From Fagopyrum homotropicum (Eukaryota; Streptophyta; Magnoliopsida; Caryophyllales; Polygonaceae): a DNA stretch of 64,000 nt. The notes beneath the pieces were generated by a model. That model did no database searches. It worked only from the letters and a program-made list of their open reading frames with translations, and was not told where the DNA came from. Positions 1 to 11,576 of the stretch are shown here, piece after piece. A program made the translations under genes and the position numbers. Positions within the stretch are counted from its first letter, which is position 1; every line of letters starts with the position of its first letter. The stretch spans positions 85,556,560 through 85,620,559 of the forward strand of contig BSWB01000002.1 in NCBI GenBank assembly GCA_033239125.1. The letters are read 5' to 3'.

Positions 1-1488
1 ATCATCACTACTCATCAACTGATTCAACACATCGATGAGGTGACCAATGTGGTAGAAAACATTATTGATCGTCACATAAGATGATCCTGACACATTTTTA
101 GTGAACTTATAAAACTCAGCTAAAAACTTCACAAGAAGCTCAATCTTCTTCCACTCATCTGTAGTAATAGCCCCTAAGCAATCATCATTACCTCCTCTAG
201 GAGTATCGATCCGGTCAAAAACAAGCTTGTATTTCAAAGCAACATCAAGCATCAAATAAGTGGAGTTCCATCTAGTAGCTACGTCAAGGATTATCTTCCT
301 TTTACATTCAATTTTCAACCTTTTAGCTTCTTCTCTAAACACATGTAGTCTAGCAGGAGGGTACCTTACATACCGGACAATGGATCTCACTTTTTCAACA
401 CAAGTCATATGCAACTTCAAACCATCATTCACAATCAAATTACCAATGTGAGCTACACATCTCATATGCATGTTATGTTCACTATAAATGCATGATCCAT
501 TTGCTACAGTCATTGCTTTCAAGGTATCACACATCATATCATTAGAACTAGCATTATCAACAGTGATGGTAAACAACTTAGCATCTAAACTCCATGCTCT
601 CAAACAATCATCAATCGCTCTAGCAAGTGATTCACCCCTATGACTAGTTATCTAACAAAAATTCAATATCCTCCTCTGCAAATTCCATTCATTATCAATA
701 AAATGAGCAGTTACAACCATGTAGTTAATTCTTTGAACTAAAGTCCATGTGTTAATAGTCAAACTAACTCTTTGACAATTCTTCTTCAACCAACCATGCA
801 ATGCAACCTTTTCATTCAAGTACACTTCAAAACAATCTCTAGAAACAGTGTGACGTGAAGGTACTTTAAAAGTAGGACAAGTAGTAGCAACAAATCTTTT
901 AAAACCACATTTTTCCACCTGCCTAAAAGGCAATTCATCAAGAATAATCATTTGAGCCAAGGACTTTCTAGAATCAGCTTGATTTAGCACCCATCTCTTT
1001 ACTTTACATTGTCCACTTTCAACAATTTCTTCCAAGACAATTTTAGATTGGGTACCTTTACTTTTGTTGGCCGGATTTTCTACACATCTCCCAAGATGAA
1101 CGGTCAGATTTGATGTGCCATTAGTCCTTTGTTCAGCTGCAAACGTCTTGCCACAATGGATGCACTCGGCCCTTAACTTTTGATTTTCATCACGGTATTG
1201 TTTGTAGTGATCCCAAAACAACCCTTTTCCCTTTTTCCTCTTAATTACGTCAATATAAACTCTATTGACATCACTTGGAGTTGGTGCAACGGAACTTGGT
1301 GCCGATGGAGTTGGTGTGGTACTCGGTGGTGGTAGGTTCGTTGATGGAGGAAACGTCACTTCTTCATTCTTATCATCAGGATGATAAGAATTTGTTGATG
1401 TCTCCGAAGCAGAAGCGGTTGGAGAATATAATCGAATTCTTTTTGCGGTAGATTTCTTCCTTCCTCTTTGTACTTGGGAACTCGACAT
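1..1488 (-). pseudogene. hAT transposase with BED zinc finger, RICESLEEPER-like, in-frame stop
   Basis: The encoded protein would bind the element ends and catalyse cut-and-paste transposition in the nucleus. From the ATG at 1488 there is a low-complexity S/T/P-rich N-terminus, then a BED-type zinc finger with CIHCGK, a later H and GRC (plus strand about 1090-1180), then the conserved hAT core, including a LINFC/ILNFC-like motif near 660. The frame is interrupted by one TAG at 652-654. Beyond it, translation continues in the same frame to the window edge with recognisable transposase text: SHRGESLARAI, then TVDNASSNDMM, then RWNSTYLML. The C-terminal dimerisation region lies outside the window. 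A TTG 30 bases upstream of the ATG is open but less likely as a start. A single nonsense codon in a long conserved frame suggests recent inactivation. Confidence 0.85.
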
Positions 1489-2338
1489 ATATTCAAAAAC
1501 AACATGAGTAGTCAACAATCAAAGAATCAGTCTATCAGATAAAATACACATTTGTGACAGTCACATAAATACTTATGTTCTACAAACTACAGCAAAGCTA
1601 AGGTCAGTTGGTTGCTACACCAACATTTTGATGTCAACATTCAATTTACCACCCAAAAACTATTTTACAAACCCTTACCAAGCTCACAAGCAAAGCAACA
1701 GAACAAAAGTTAACACAAGGGTAAGCACAACACACATAGAGAGAGTGGGTCGGACTTACACAAAATTAAGCATCAAATAAGGGTAAGCAGTAGAGAAGAG
1801 AAGACTCAGAAGAGAGAGCAACATCAAGCATCATCAAATCAAATAAGGGTAAGCACATTAGCAATTTAGCACAGTCTGTGTTCAGTGTTCACTTCAGCAG
1901 ACAGCAATTGAGAAGAGAATGGGGTGGAGGAGTGGGTCGGACTACCTGGACAAATGGGTAGGACTACCTGGACGAATGGGGTGGAGGAAGCGAGTCAGGC
2001 GACTGGTTCGGACTGGAGTCACTAGACGAATGAGGCGTCGGAATGCCTGCCTGGGGCATGAGCGACTGGCGAATGGCTCGGTTCGGAGGATGGCGAATGG
2101 GTGGAAGTGGACTGTGGAACACTGGAGACTGGAACTGGGCGACTGGCAACTCGGATGTTGGCCGGCTGTGCTCACCGGCGACTGAGGCGGAGGTCCGGAG
2201 GAGGTGACTCGGTTGCTGGTCCGTAGGAGGCGAACGAGTCGAAGAACGGAAGAAGTTCAGTCTTCACTCTGTCTTCAGCCCTAAATCGCGTTTCCCTAAT
2301 GTGAAACAGTGAAAGAAAAAAGAGCTGATATTTTTTTT

Positions 2339-2408
2339 TAATCAAACGCGTTGCGGTTTGCGGTTCGGTTGCGGTTCGGTTCACCGAACCGCAACCTGCT
2401 CAGCCCTA
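2339..2408 (-). repeat. hAT terminal and subterminal repeats with perfect inverted repeat
   Basis: The terminal CAGCCCTA (plus strand) is preceded by dense copies of TTGCGGTT and CGGTTCGGTT. Positions 2367-2380 (GGTTGCGGTTCGGT) and 2383-2396 form a perfect 14-bp inverted repeat with a 2-base spacer. Such subterminal motifs are the usual transposase-binding sites of hAT elements; the binding role is inferred from the family. Confidence 0.75.
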
Positions 2409-4389
2409 ATTATAAGCTCGTTTATAAGGGCAAAGAATTCGTGGAACCACCAAAATAACTTTATAATCATCAGCTTCACTACCAAAACTGTCAATTACAA
2501 CTTTCTAATAAAAGTCTATCTATTTCTATAAGAACTGAAATAAATATTTTCCTACTAGCTTGCTATTAATATCTGATATGGATCCTGTAGAGTAATATTT
2601 GCATATAACAATTAATTTCATTCAAGATGAAATATTCATGGTTTGATCTTTGTGGAAAAAGAATAAAGATTAGTAAAATATGAAACTTGAAACAATTCCC
2701 ATTTTTTGTGAGCTGAGTAGAATCATCAGATGTGTTTCGACAGGCTGATGGGAAAGATGAGAAGCATATCCAAGTTCCTGACTTGCAGAAGAAAGTACCG
2801 AATCATAGTCAAGGCGTTGGTCTCGCACTACATTGAGAAAGAGGGGTCGGTGAAATTTGAATCAGTGATAGACATTGTTGATTCCATTGAAGTTAAAAAC
2901 CAGGTGAGTCTCATCCTTCAGCCGTGCCACCAGGAAACGAGGTCACTCAAAACCTACTTGTCTACCAACAACATCTCCAAGAACATTTCCAAAACAGTCA
3001 ACCAGTACCAAGACTTCGAGAAGGTGTGCGACTTCCGGAACCACAACCTAATTCAAGAGCTTTCTGCTTAAAAGAGGGATACTCACTTCGGTGTTTATGG
3101 TGTCCTCTATCTCAAAGGGCTTGAAGTTACAAAGTACGTGAAGCTCGCTTGTAAATATTGTATAATGGATGCTAATGTAGGTGAACCAAGGATTTTTTCA
3201 GCTAGCCAAGATGTTTCAAACTGGTATTGACTTGAAAAGATATTTGATTAGGTGTTAATTGTACATATTTAGTATTTTATTTAGGGTTTTTTATTTTATT
3301 TATTTTGGTTTTATAAGAATCTTGCACCCCCTTTCTCTATTATGCAACTTATGCCATCTCTCAATTACAATTCTCTGACCAAACATACATTCCAATCCAA
3401 AACCACCCATTAAACTCTCTCAAACCCTAATTTCACCGCTTGAGCCTCCACCACCAAAAGTAGCATCTTGGCCTTCCCATTTCTTTGATAAGAACCCCTC
3501 ACGAATAAATATCCCTCACGGACAAATACTCGATATAAAACCCCACTTTAGATAAAAACGTTGAGTAATTAGGGAAGAATAACATGAATCCACTACAACG
3601 ACGTCGTTTTCCTTGATCTAAGCACCGCCTCCTCCGAATCCAAAATCGGGAGAGCTGGGCTTAGGGTTTTAAGAATCGGAGAGAAGTGAGGATTGTGAGG
3701 AACAACCGCGAAGGGTTTTTGTGGCTTCTCAAGGAAGAAGACAGGAGGATGGTTGAAAAGAGAGAAAGAGATCGAGGATTACCCAGGTTAGGAGTTCGTC
3801 ATATTTCGTCTCTGATTGTTCTCAATCTTCTTTTTCTTTCTTACATGCACACTCTATTTGTCACTGCTTCATTTAAATGTTCGTCTTCCATTTTCATTTT
3901 CAAGTCTATTTTTTATAGAAACAATTTGATTTACTAGGCTTTTTCTAGTTTTGTGCTTAGTAAATGTAACCCTTGAGAGAAGAGTGTGTAGAGTTTGAGA
4001 ATAAATACAAAAGGTTTGAATATATTTACTTAATTGAAACATTAAAAAGCCTAGTTACTACTATAGTTTTTCAAAAAGGCCTAGTTACCAAAATTGCCCT
4101 TTTTTATTTGAAGCTTTTAAATCCTCTTCTCCTTTTGTTTCTTATTCATGTTGATTTTGATTATTCAGATGCGTGATCTTACTTCCCTACATACCCTATT
4201 CATTCTTTATTCAATGGAGTTTGATCATTCAATTAAATTATTCAAATCCGTGTTGTCATCCCTAATATTCAGATCCGTGTTTTCGCAAAACCTAACTCAC
4301 GGCTTTGAAACTGATTTCAAGGCCTTGATGTCGATCTGTCCTCTTAGTGACGCAACTGGTTTTCAAGGGCTTTGAAAGTGATTTTAAGG
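2409..4389. other. unassigned interval without a recognisable gene
   Basis: This is the longest stretch I cannot attach to an element. It contains an unrecognised open frame at 2730-3071, a further coding-looking remnant just downstream (3061-3230), and AT-rich DNA. A GACGTCGTTTT motif lies at 3600. CAAGGCCTTG-like words near 4310-4390 are shared with the neighbouring copia element, whose LTR may therefore extend somewhat further left. A host gene remnant is possible, but I cannot name one. Confidence 0.4.
2730..3071 (+). other. unrecognised 113-codon open frame
   Basis: ATG-started frame rich in charged residues, with no motif I recognise. A GTGAGT follows the codons for VKNQ at about 2902, which could be a splice donor. 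A second short stretch at 3061-3230 in another frame reads like protein (VYGVLYLKGLEV) but is not continuous with it. It could be the remains of an intron-containing host gene or chance. No transposon domain is visible. Confidence 0.2.
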
Positions 4390-5510
4390 CCTTGACTTCG
4401 GAAACCTACAAAACAACGTTAGTCAATAAGCAAGAAATAATGCGGAAGTAAAAGATCGACACGGTGATATGTTTACGAAGTTCAACTCTAACAGCTTACG
4501 TCTCCGTCCTAAGGTTTCTTTGCCCGTAGGATCTAACTATCTATTACGTGCTACAAAGAGTTCTACATACAACCTAGAAGAAATCGCCTTCTCTCACAAT
4601 GCTACGATCTAGTTCCAACTCTTAACATAGCAATAATAGCCTAGTTACTTCGCAAAGTAACACACACTCGAGTATAACACTCTTAAATATTCCAATAGAG
4701 CTCTATTATTTTTCTCTCTCTAGGGATGTAAGTTTTTGTAAACTGGAAGAAAAACTTTGGAACGAATGAAGATGCTTTGATTGCTTGAAGACTTAGATGT
4801 ATCCATATAAGCTTGTTGTTGTTCTCTTCAATCGTGATCTTCATTTATAGTCTTCGATGGAGAAGTCTTCTAGCCGTTGTGAAGATGACCGTTGTGATGT
4901 TCTTCCTTCTCCATAGAAAACGGTGTAGGTTGAGATGAAGTAGCCGTTGTAGAATATTCTTTATCTTCTTCATCTCCTTGACGCATGTTTTGTGAATCTT
5001 CTTCTTCGAGATCTTTTCTTGAATGAGCCGTTTGAAGATCTTGTGTAAGATCCGTTTGGAGGAGATCTTCAATCTTGTGTCAGTTAAGATCTTTCTAAAA
5101 ATCTTCTTGTTGGGCCGAAAGATCTTCTTCAAAAATCCGTTGGAGATATTCCTTGAGCTGGCCGAGATCTTGTTTTGATATCTCGTTTGAAGATCTTCTC
5201 TTGATCCTTGGTAGATTTGGTTGTTGAGAATGAAACTTGATTTTGAAATGCTTCAAGCCGATGTTTTCCTTGTATCGTGTTTCAAGGCCTATGCGTCGAA
5301 CCTTTAGATTGCTTCTCAATCTCTGTGTTTGTCCATTGTAACTTGTTTCAAGGCCTGCGCAATGCTTTCCAAGGCCTGCACACATTTAACAAACACAAAA
5401 CCAAACCATGTAATCTAGAAATATAATCGATATTTGTTAGTCTATAACCGCTCATAATGTAAGTCTTTTATCATCACATATACAAATACATAACCAAGGT
5501 GGAGTTATCA
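4390..5510 (-). repeat. 3' LTR of the SIRE-type element (left edge approximate)
   Basis: On the minus strand the LTR begins TGATAACTCC at 5510, directly after a polypurine tract. No partner LTR is present, so the far edge was set where the CAAGGCCTTG words and GC-poor non-coding sequence give way. Minus-strand frames at 4845-5385 lie inside it and look like chance. Confidence 0.55.
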
Positions 5511-5523
5511 ATCTCCCCCTTGA
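5511..5523 (-). other. polypurine tract, SIRE-type element
   Basis: Minus strand TCAAGGGGGAGAT immediately before TGATAACTCC of the LTR. This is the standard plus-strand DNA priming site of reverse transcription. Confidence 0.75.
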
Positions 5524-5825
5524 TGGAAGACAAAACAAATATTGTACCTACATTTAAAATTAGCGATGCATATGCAATAATATCAAAATAAAAAATGCAG
5601 AATGCAGAATGCAAAAATATCAGATCACGCATATACTTTATCCTCCTTTATCTTTCAACAAGGGAGAAAAATGCTTAAAGCACGGGAGTTTTAAAGTGTT
5701 ACAGACCCACAAATGTATTTCCAAAAACCAAAAACAGTTTTAAAACGAAATTCCCACAAACAGAATTCAAGACCTTGAAATCAAAAACCAAGGAGGCTTT
5801 GAAATCCAGGTCAGGGCTGTGAAGC

Positions 5826-6868
5826 TCATTCTTGATGATCCTCATAATATTGCCTCCGCCACTTGGATTGAGCATTCTTGTTATTGATGTCGTTGATTTC
5901 AGTCACTGATCTGGGTTTCTTCTCTTCAGCACGGCGTTCCTTGACCACACCATATTCCTCAGTCGTAAGAACGGTTGGCTCAACATGCGTAGGATAAAGA
6001 ATAAACTTGTTCTGTACTCTGCGCTTGTAATTCATAAGAACATTCTCCATTCTTTCCTAGGTGTGTTGAGCGGCATCTTCAGTCAAAGGCAATATTTTAC
6101 CAGTGCTGGTGAGAGTGAGAGCATTCATGAGAAACATTTGATTGATTTTTGCATGCATAATAGACATGACCTCATGATTAGCATCCATTCTCCTCATAGT
6201 GTCTAACTAGAAGTCAGACATTTCTCGATTAAGAGACCTTAATTTCATCTCAAAACCATCTATCTTGGTGTCCGAAACAGAAGATGCTGAGGGAGCTGTG
6301 GAGGATGGGATCAGTGCAGCAACCTTTCCTTTCAAAGTTCATACTCTTGACAAAGTCTTTTCCACCCCTAAATGTTCTAAGCACTGTTCATCAATCTTTC
6401 TAGTTGATAATTGTTGATCCTCCGTAGATGTATCAATTGAAAAGTGAGCGAAGATCTTAGGAAGAAGGTTCCCGTAGGGTAAAAGAATAGCTCGGGTGGA
6501 GTTTACGGTGTGAACCATATATGATTTAGGATCAGGTTAGGCAGATCTATATCCAGTCCAGTCATAATCACATAAATTAGTTCTAGAGATTGATCTGTCA
6601 ACAATTCTCTCGAGTTGGCTTGAGGAATAACACATCTAACCAGAAAACTAAAAAAATTTTTGGCATCTAGGGTTCGGGAAGTGTGGGTGAGCTGGCGGGA
6701 GGTTGAGTTAGAAACCATAAATTGCTCTTTCTCCAGTCGAACACTTTCAGCCCGGGGTGGATATTTGAGGGAAAAATCTGTAGGAATCCCTAAAATCTCA
6801 CACAAAATAGTGGGAGTAAGAGAGATTGGAGTACCTTTAATTGTTGTCTCAAGGGTGAGGGTTTCCAA
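5826..6868 (-). pseudogene. env-like third ORF of the SIRE-type element, fragmented
   Basis: Two minus-strand frames remain. The upstream one (6868 to 6503, 121 codons) has SLTPTILCEILGIP and YPPRAE, then a conserved tract ending in a DLPNLI-like motif. This resembles the plant retrotransposon-associated domain found after pol in SIRE-type and some gypsy elements. The downstream one (6050 to 5826) is charged and ends near the polypurine tract. The first frame has no ATG and a TAG sits just upstream, so the N-terminus is broken. No signal peptide or clear membrane segment is visible in what remains. A function in this family has not been proved; 'env-like' describes position only. Confidence 0.55.
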
Positions 6869-6901
6869 AAACTGCTATATCTTCCAAATATAGCAGTTTT
6901 T
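6867..6901. repeat. perfect 14-bp inverted repeat with 7-base loop
   Basis: AAAAACTGCTATAT at 6867-6880, loop CTTCCAA, and the exact reverse complement at 6888-6901. It lies at the 5' edge of the surviving env-like frame. In either strand the transcript would fold into a stable hairpin followed by a T-run. Confidence 0.9.
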
Positions 6902-7513
6902 GAGCATTGGGACGCAAGGGAGATGAACTAGGAAGTTGGAAGCCCGGTGTGTGGTGAGATCTCTGCATCTTCCTAAAATTGTTCATCTGTAGCAGAGGAG
7001 ATTTGAGCAGAGTTCTTTTTGAAGGTCGAGGCTAGACGTATGCAGTTTTCTTTGAGTTTCTTCTTGGAGTCATGGATGAGCTTGTGAGAACAACCGAAAG
7101 GTTTTGAAAAGATGAAGAGTAAAGCATGTGGGTACTTGTAAAGCGTTGAAGAAGGAAAGAGAATAAATAAGGGAGGAGGGTGATATTCAAAGGGAGGAAG
7201 TCAAATCAATTTATGGTTTAGCAAGATCTTGAGAAAATCAAGGCCTTGAAAACCGAAAATTGGTTGTATCTTTCCAATTAAATCTCAACCACTTTAACTT
7301 TAAAAAGATTGAAAACAAAATCTTTTTAAAATCATTTTAAAAATCTTTAAAAAAATCATGATTAAATATCGAAAAGATATTAACCAAAAGATTGATCCGT
7401 GAATTTCAATGTGGCCCTTGGATTCCGTTTCAAGACCCTTGAATTGCATTTTAAGGCCTTGAAATTGAAAAGTGGGCTGCATTCTAAGGAGAAAATAAAA
7501 CGAATTACTCCCC

Positions 7514-10500
7514 CTAAGTTAATGCTTCCTTGTTCAATATATCAATCTCTAATCTAATAAAATTGAATTGATCTTCAGGTAGAGACTTAGTAAATATATC
7601 TGCAAGCTGCAAGTTAGTCGATATAAAAGATATCGAAACATCACCTTTCTCAACATGATCACGTATGAAGTGATGCCTCACATCGATATACTTTGTTCTT
7701 GAATGCTGCACACGATTTTTAGTAATCGAAATAACACTAGTATTAAGATCACAGCCAAGATCACGAAGTTGTTGAGCTATCCATAAAATTTGTGCATAAC
7801 AGGCTCCCACAGCTATATTTTTTGCCTCAGCTGTGGATAGGGCGACTGAATTTTGCTTTTTGGAGTGCCAACTGATTAGGGATGACCTTAGAGAATTGGA
7901 AACATCTAGAAGTACTCTTTTGATCGACCTTATAACCTGCAAAGTCAGCATTTGAATAGCCAACGAAGAGAAACGAGCTTTGACGTGGGTACCATAACCC
8001 TAAATCCTTAGTGTTATTGAGATACCAAAATATCCTTTTCACAACTATCAAGTGTGACTCTTTAGGATCAGCTTGAAATCTTGCACACATGCACACACTA
8101 AACATAATGTCAGGTCGACTAGCGGTTAGATATAACAAAGAACCGATCATACCTCGATACTCCTTTTGAACAACAGTTTTACCATCCTTGTCTTGATCAA
8201 GTGAAAGTGTGGAACTCATAGGAGTTTTAGCTCCCTTCGATTGATCCATTTTATACTTCTTAAGCAAGTCTTTGGTATACTTGCATTGATTAAGAAATAT
8301 TCCTTTCTTTCCTTGTGTAACTTGAAAACCAAGAAAGAAATTTAACTCTCCCATTAAGCTCATATCGAATTCCCTACACATAATATCTGAAACTTCCTTA
8401 CATAGAGAATCATTAGTAGCACCAAATAATATATCATCAACATAGATTTGTACTACTAAAATATCGTTGCCCCTGGTTTTGATAAATAAATTTTTGTCAA
8501 TCAAACCTCTTTTGAAATCATTTTTAAGGAGATACTTGGACAATCTTTCATACCAAGCTCGAGGAGCTTGCTTAAAACCATGAAAAGCTTTATCCAATTT
8601 AAAAACATTATTAGGAAATTCATCATTTTCAAAACCAGGAGGTTGAGCAACGTACACTTCTTCTTCTAAGAAGCCATTTAGAAAAGCACATTTTATATCC
8701 ATTTGAAATAGCTTTATGTTCATGAAGGATGCAAAAGCAAGTAGCATACGTATGTCTTCTAACCTTGCAACCAGAGCAAAAGTCTCCTCATAATCAATAC
8801 CTTCTTCTTGATTATAGCCTTGAGCTACAAGTCGTGCTTTGTTTCAAATAACTTTCGCATTTTCATCCAACTTGTTTCGAAATACCCATTTTGTACAAAT
8901 GACGGCTTGCTTAGGTCCAAACGTGAGGGTCTAAACTTTGTTTCTCTCGAACTCATTTAGTTCATTTTGGATGGTCATGATCCAATCGGGTTCTTGAAGA
9001 GCTTGAACATAGTTCTTGGGCTTAATAAGAGACACAAACGCTGAGAATGCACATAGATTGTTAACCCTACATTGGGTTTGAACTCCTGTGTTTGGATCTG
9101 AGATCACATTCTTTGGTGGATGGTATGAAGAATGTTGAAATTTTCTCCTCTTGTAAGATGTAACAGATCCAGAAGATTGAGCCTCATATGCTTGACTAGA
9201 TTCAGGTACCACTGAAGTATTGCCTTTGGATTCTATATCAAGGCCTTGAAGTTGAGTTTCAAGGCCTTGAAACTGACTTCTGAGATCGCAGTTTCTTGTT
9301 TCAAGGTCTTGAAGGTGGGTTTTAAGGTCTTGAGATTGTTCTCCGGTATCTTGAATCTTTTTTTTTACATATTTGTTTCCTTAGGTTTAGGTTCTTCTTC
9401 TTCATCGGAACTGTGATCTCCATGTTGATTCAGATTAAGATCTGCAAAACTTTCACTCAAAGTACTATCATTACTTTCATCAAATATTACATGAAGACTT
9501 TCCTCAACGATTTTGGTACGTCTATTATAGACACGATAAGCTTTGTTATTTGAAGCATATCCAATGAAGATTGCTTCGTCACTACGTGCATCAAATTTAC
9601 CAAGGTCGTCTTTGCCATTATTATGGACAAAGCACGTGCATCAAAAGGGTTTAAAATAGGAAATATTAGGTTTTCTTCCCTTAAAGAGTTCATAAGGAGT
9701 GTTTTTCAAATAGGGCGGATTAAACATCTATTCAAGATGTAGTTAGCAATGTTAACTACTTCAACCCAAAACCTTTTTGGCAAATTATTTTCTAAAAGCA
9801 TAGTCCTAAATATGTCCTCTAAGGTGCGATTCTTACGTTCCACAACCCTGTTTTGTTGAGGAATTCTAGGAGCTAAAAAGTTGTGTGAAATACCATATTT
9901 TGCACAAAACAAATCAAACTTTAGTTGATCAAGTTCTCTACCATCATCGCTTCTTATCGAAACAATAGGTAGGTTTTTCAAAGTTTGCAACTCCTTACAC
10001 AATTTTGAAAACTCAAACAAAGCTTCAGATTTTTCCCGTAAGAAAGAGATCCATGTAAAACGAGAAAAATCATCTATAATGACAAGGATCAACTGTTTAC
10101 CCTTGAGAAATTTGACACGCACAGGACCACATAAATCCATATGTAAAAGTTCAATAGGTCGAGAAGAACTAATACCCATCTTTAGTTTGAATGAACCTCT
10201 TGTTTGTTTACTTTGTGTTACAAGCCTTGCATAGTTCATCTACCTTGAAGTTTAGGTTTGACAAACCATGTACCAAATCCTTTGAAAGTAGTTTCTTCAT
10301 TGTGTGCATGCTTACGTGACGAAGTCTTCTATGCCAAAGCCTTAGATCGTCAGTCAAGGCCTTGAGACACGTAGCTTAGTTACTTGTTGTCAATGCCAAT
10401 AATGTTACACTTTCCTTTATCACCAAGTGTAATGATTCCAAATGATTGCTTCTTTAGATCCGAGAACAGTGAGCTTTTTTCACTCATATGTCTTGAGCAA
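7514..10500 (-). pseudogene. copia pol: protease, integrase, reverse transcriptase, RNase H (SIRE type), broken
   Basis: Read right to left. The protease motif LDSGCSRHM lies near 10480-10505. The integrase core (10239 to 9706) shows HMDLCGP, RSDDG and NRVVERKNRTL, giving D, D and E. A variable linker (9700 to 8930) carries CAAGGCCTTG repeats. The reverse transcriptase (about 8880 to 8300) has QMDIKCAFLNG, KQAPRAWYERL and the catalytic YVDD. RNase H includes KKQNSVALSTAEA and the closing LADIFTKSLPEDQF, with the stop at 7514. Frameshifts separate these blocks (for example around 7830-7960 and 9700), so no single polyprotein is made. A W to stop change lies just before the protease. Wording of the RT and RNase H blocks matches the SIRE/Maximus lineage closely. 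Confidence 0.85.
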
Positions 10501-10514
10501 CCACTATCTAATAT

Positions 10515-10830
10515 TCATTTATACTCCTTTACCTTGGTGCAAAACAGCAAACATAAACCTTTCTGGGTCGACCAAATGACATATTTTGGTCCATATTCTG
10601 GCTCAATCATGTTTGGTGGTCTAGTACCTTTGAGAACCCATATTTGCTTAACTTGTTTCCTTAGACATAGAGGATAAGTGTTCCTAATGATGTAAGGGTC
10701 ATTTCTTCTATATGGACTTATTGATTTTACATGACCCTTTTTGCAACAACAGAAACATGTGGGCATATGAATACTTCCTTTTGCTTAAACAAAAATGGTA
10801 GTCGATTTTTTAGGAAAACTTAGGTGATAG
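10515..10830 (-). pseudogene. gag C-terminal remnant with degenerate zinc knuckle
   Basis: The frame encodes PTCFCCCKKGHVKS, a CCHC-type knuckle in which the last cysteine is replaced by serine, followed by the gag-pol linker (IWVLKGTRPPN). Upstream the frame runs a few codons further with one stop and is then lost at the junction with the Athila-like LTR. It should have bound genomic RNA in the virus-like particle; the lost cysteine and truncation make it non-functional. Confidence 0.6.
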
Positions 10831-10863
10831 CCGATACCATTTTTAATAAGTGAAGTTGTTGTT

Positions 10864-11560
10864 TGATAGCATGAAATATGACGATATTTTAGGCACATGT
10901 TTTGGTTGTTTTCCCCTTCTTTTGTGTATATGGATATGAGTTTGAAGCATTTATGAGCACATTCACCTATTATGTTGGTATAGATCTACACAAGCTTTGT
11001 TGTGTTTTTATGTGAATAAAGGTTTGGATTGGAGCATAAATGGAGTATGTCGGAGTATTTGATCATGCTAGGCATCAAGAGGATACATTGGAGTAGCTAA
11101 GGAAGGAGCATGATTAGAAAGCTTTGCGAAACAAAGGCTTTTACGAAGATTTTGGACATTCCACGGTCAAACACAAGGAACCACGGCTGTGGTTTTGGGA
11201 ATTAAATTAATTATGGCCGTGGGAATGTATGTCGATAGCAAGAAAACCACTCCACGATGTATTCCACGGGTGTGGAAATATGCTCTTGCCCGTGATTCTT
11301 CTAACGGCTGCCACGTGTCATATTTGTCATGTCAGCAGCGGTTATAGGCTTTTTGTAACCCTATTTTCTCCTATAAGAAGGCTGAAGAAAGAGAGAAAAG
11401 GGATCCTTCACTACATTTGACACACCACGCTAGAGAGAGGAATTGAGATCATTGTGGAATATCTTATTGCGAGATTTTGGAAGGAAGATTTGGAGAAGTA
11501 TGCACTTGGAGATTACGTACTCGGAAGATCTTAGGGTTTCACTTTGAAGGCGGATTGACA
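10864..11560 (+). repeat. Athila-like LTR fragment, start TGATAGCATG
   Basis: Starts TGATAGCATGAAATATG, then has the lineage word TAGATCTACACAAGC around 10980, shared in altered form with the LTRs at 16257, 44378 and 50963. Positions 11161-11305 hold repeated CCACGG/CCGTGG words. It stops near 11560, where integrase sequence begins, so the right part is deleted. Confidence 0.65.
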
Positions 11561-11576
11561 TCCCGTTCTTTATTCC

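Larger units (their letters stand above)
1..2408 (-). mobile_element. hAT-superfamily DNA transposon, 5' portion
   Basis: The left part is a minus-strand hAT transposase frame that runs off the window start. The right edge, read on the minus strand, starts with TAGGGCTGAGCAGG, a typical terminal sequence of plant hAT elements, followed by subterminal repeats of GGTTCGG/GCGGTT. About 850 bp lies between this terminus and the transposase start; it is GC-rich around 1920-2290 and I see no gene in it. The other terminus is outside the window, so the target-site duplication cannot be checked. Confidence 0.8.
4390..10863 (-). mobile_element. Ty1/copia element of the SIRE/Maximus type, 5'-truncated
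   Basis: Reading from right to left it shows the end of gag, protease, integrase, reverse transcriptase, RNase H, an env-like third ORF, a polypurine tract and a 3' LTR. That order, and the extra ORF after pol, are characteristic of the SIRE/Maximus lineage. The 5' LTR and most of gag are missing where an Athila-like LTR begins at about 10864. The word CAAGGCCTTGAA recurs through coding and non-coding parts. The left LTR edge is approximate because there is no second copy to align. Confidence 0.8.

Noticed and set aside
1919..2384. Overlapping Arg-rich frames on both strands
   Set aside because: They lie in a GC-rich non-coding part of the hAT element, overlap one another on both strands and show no domain.
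3686..3937. Possible first exon (Arg/Glu-rich frame followed by GTTAGG)
   Set aside because: No ATG at the start of the frame, no matching downstream exon and no recognised domain.
5095..5385. Minus-strand charged frame as a gene in the copia LTR
   Set aside because: It consists of translated LTR words including GLET- and FKA-like repeats of the CAAGGCCTTG word; no domain.
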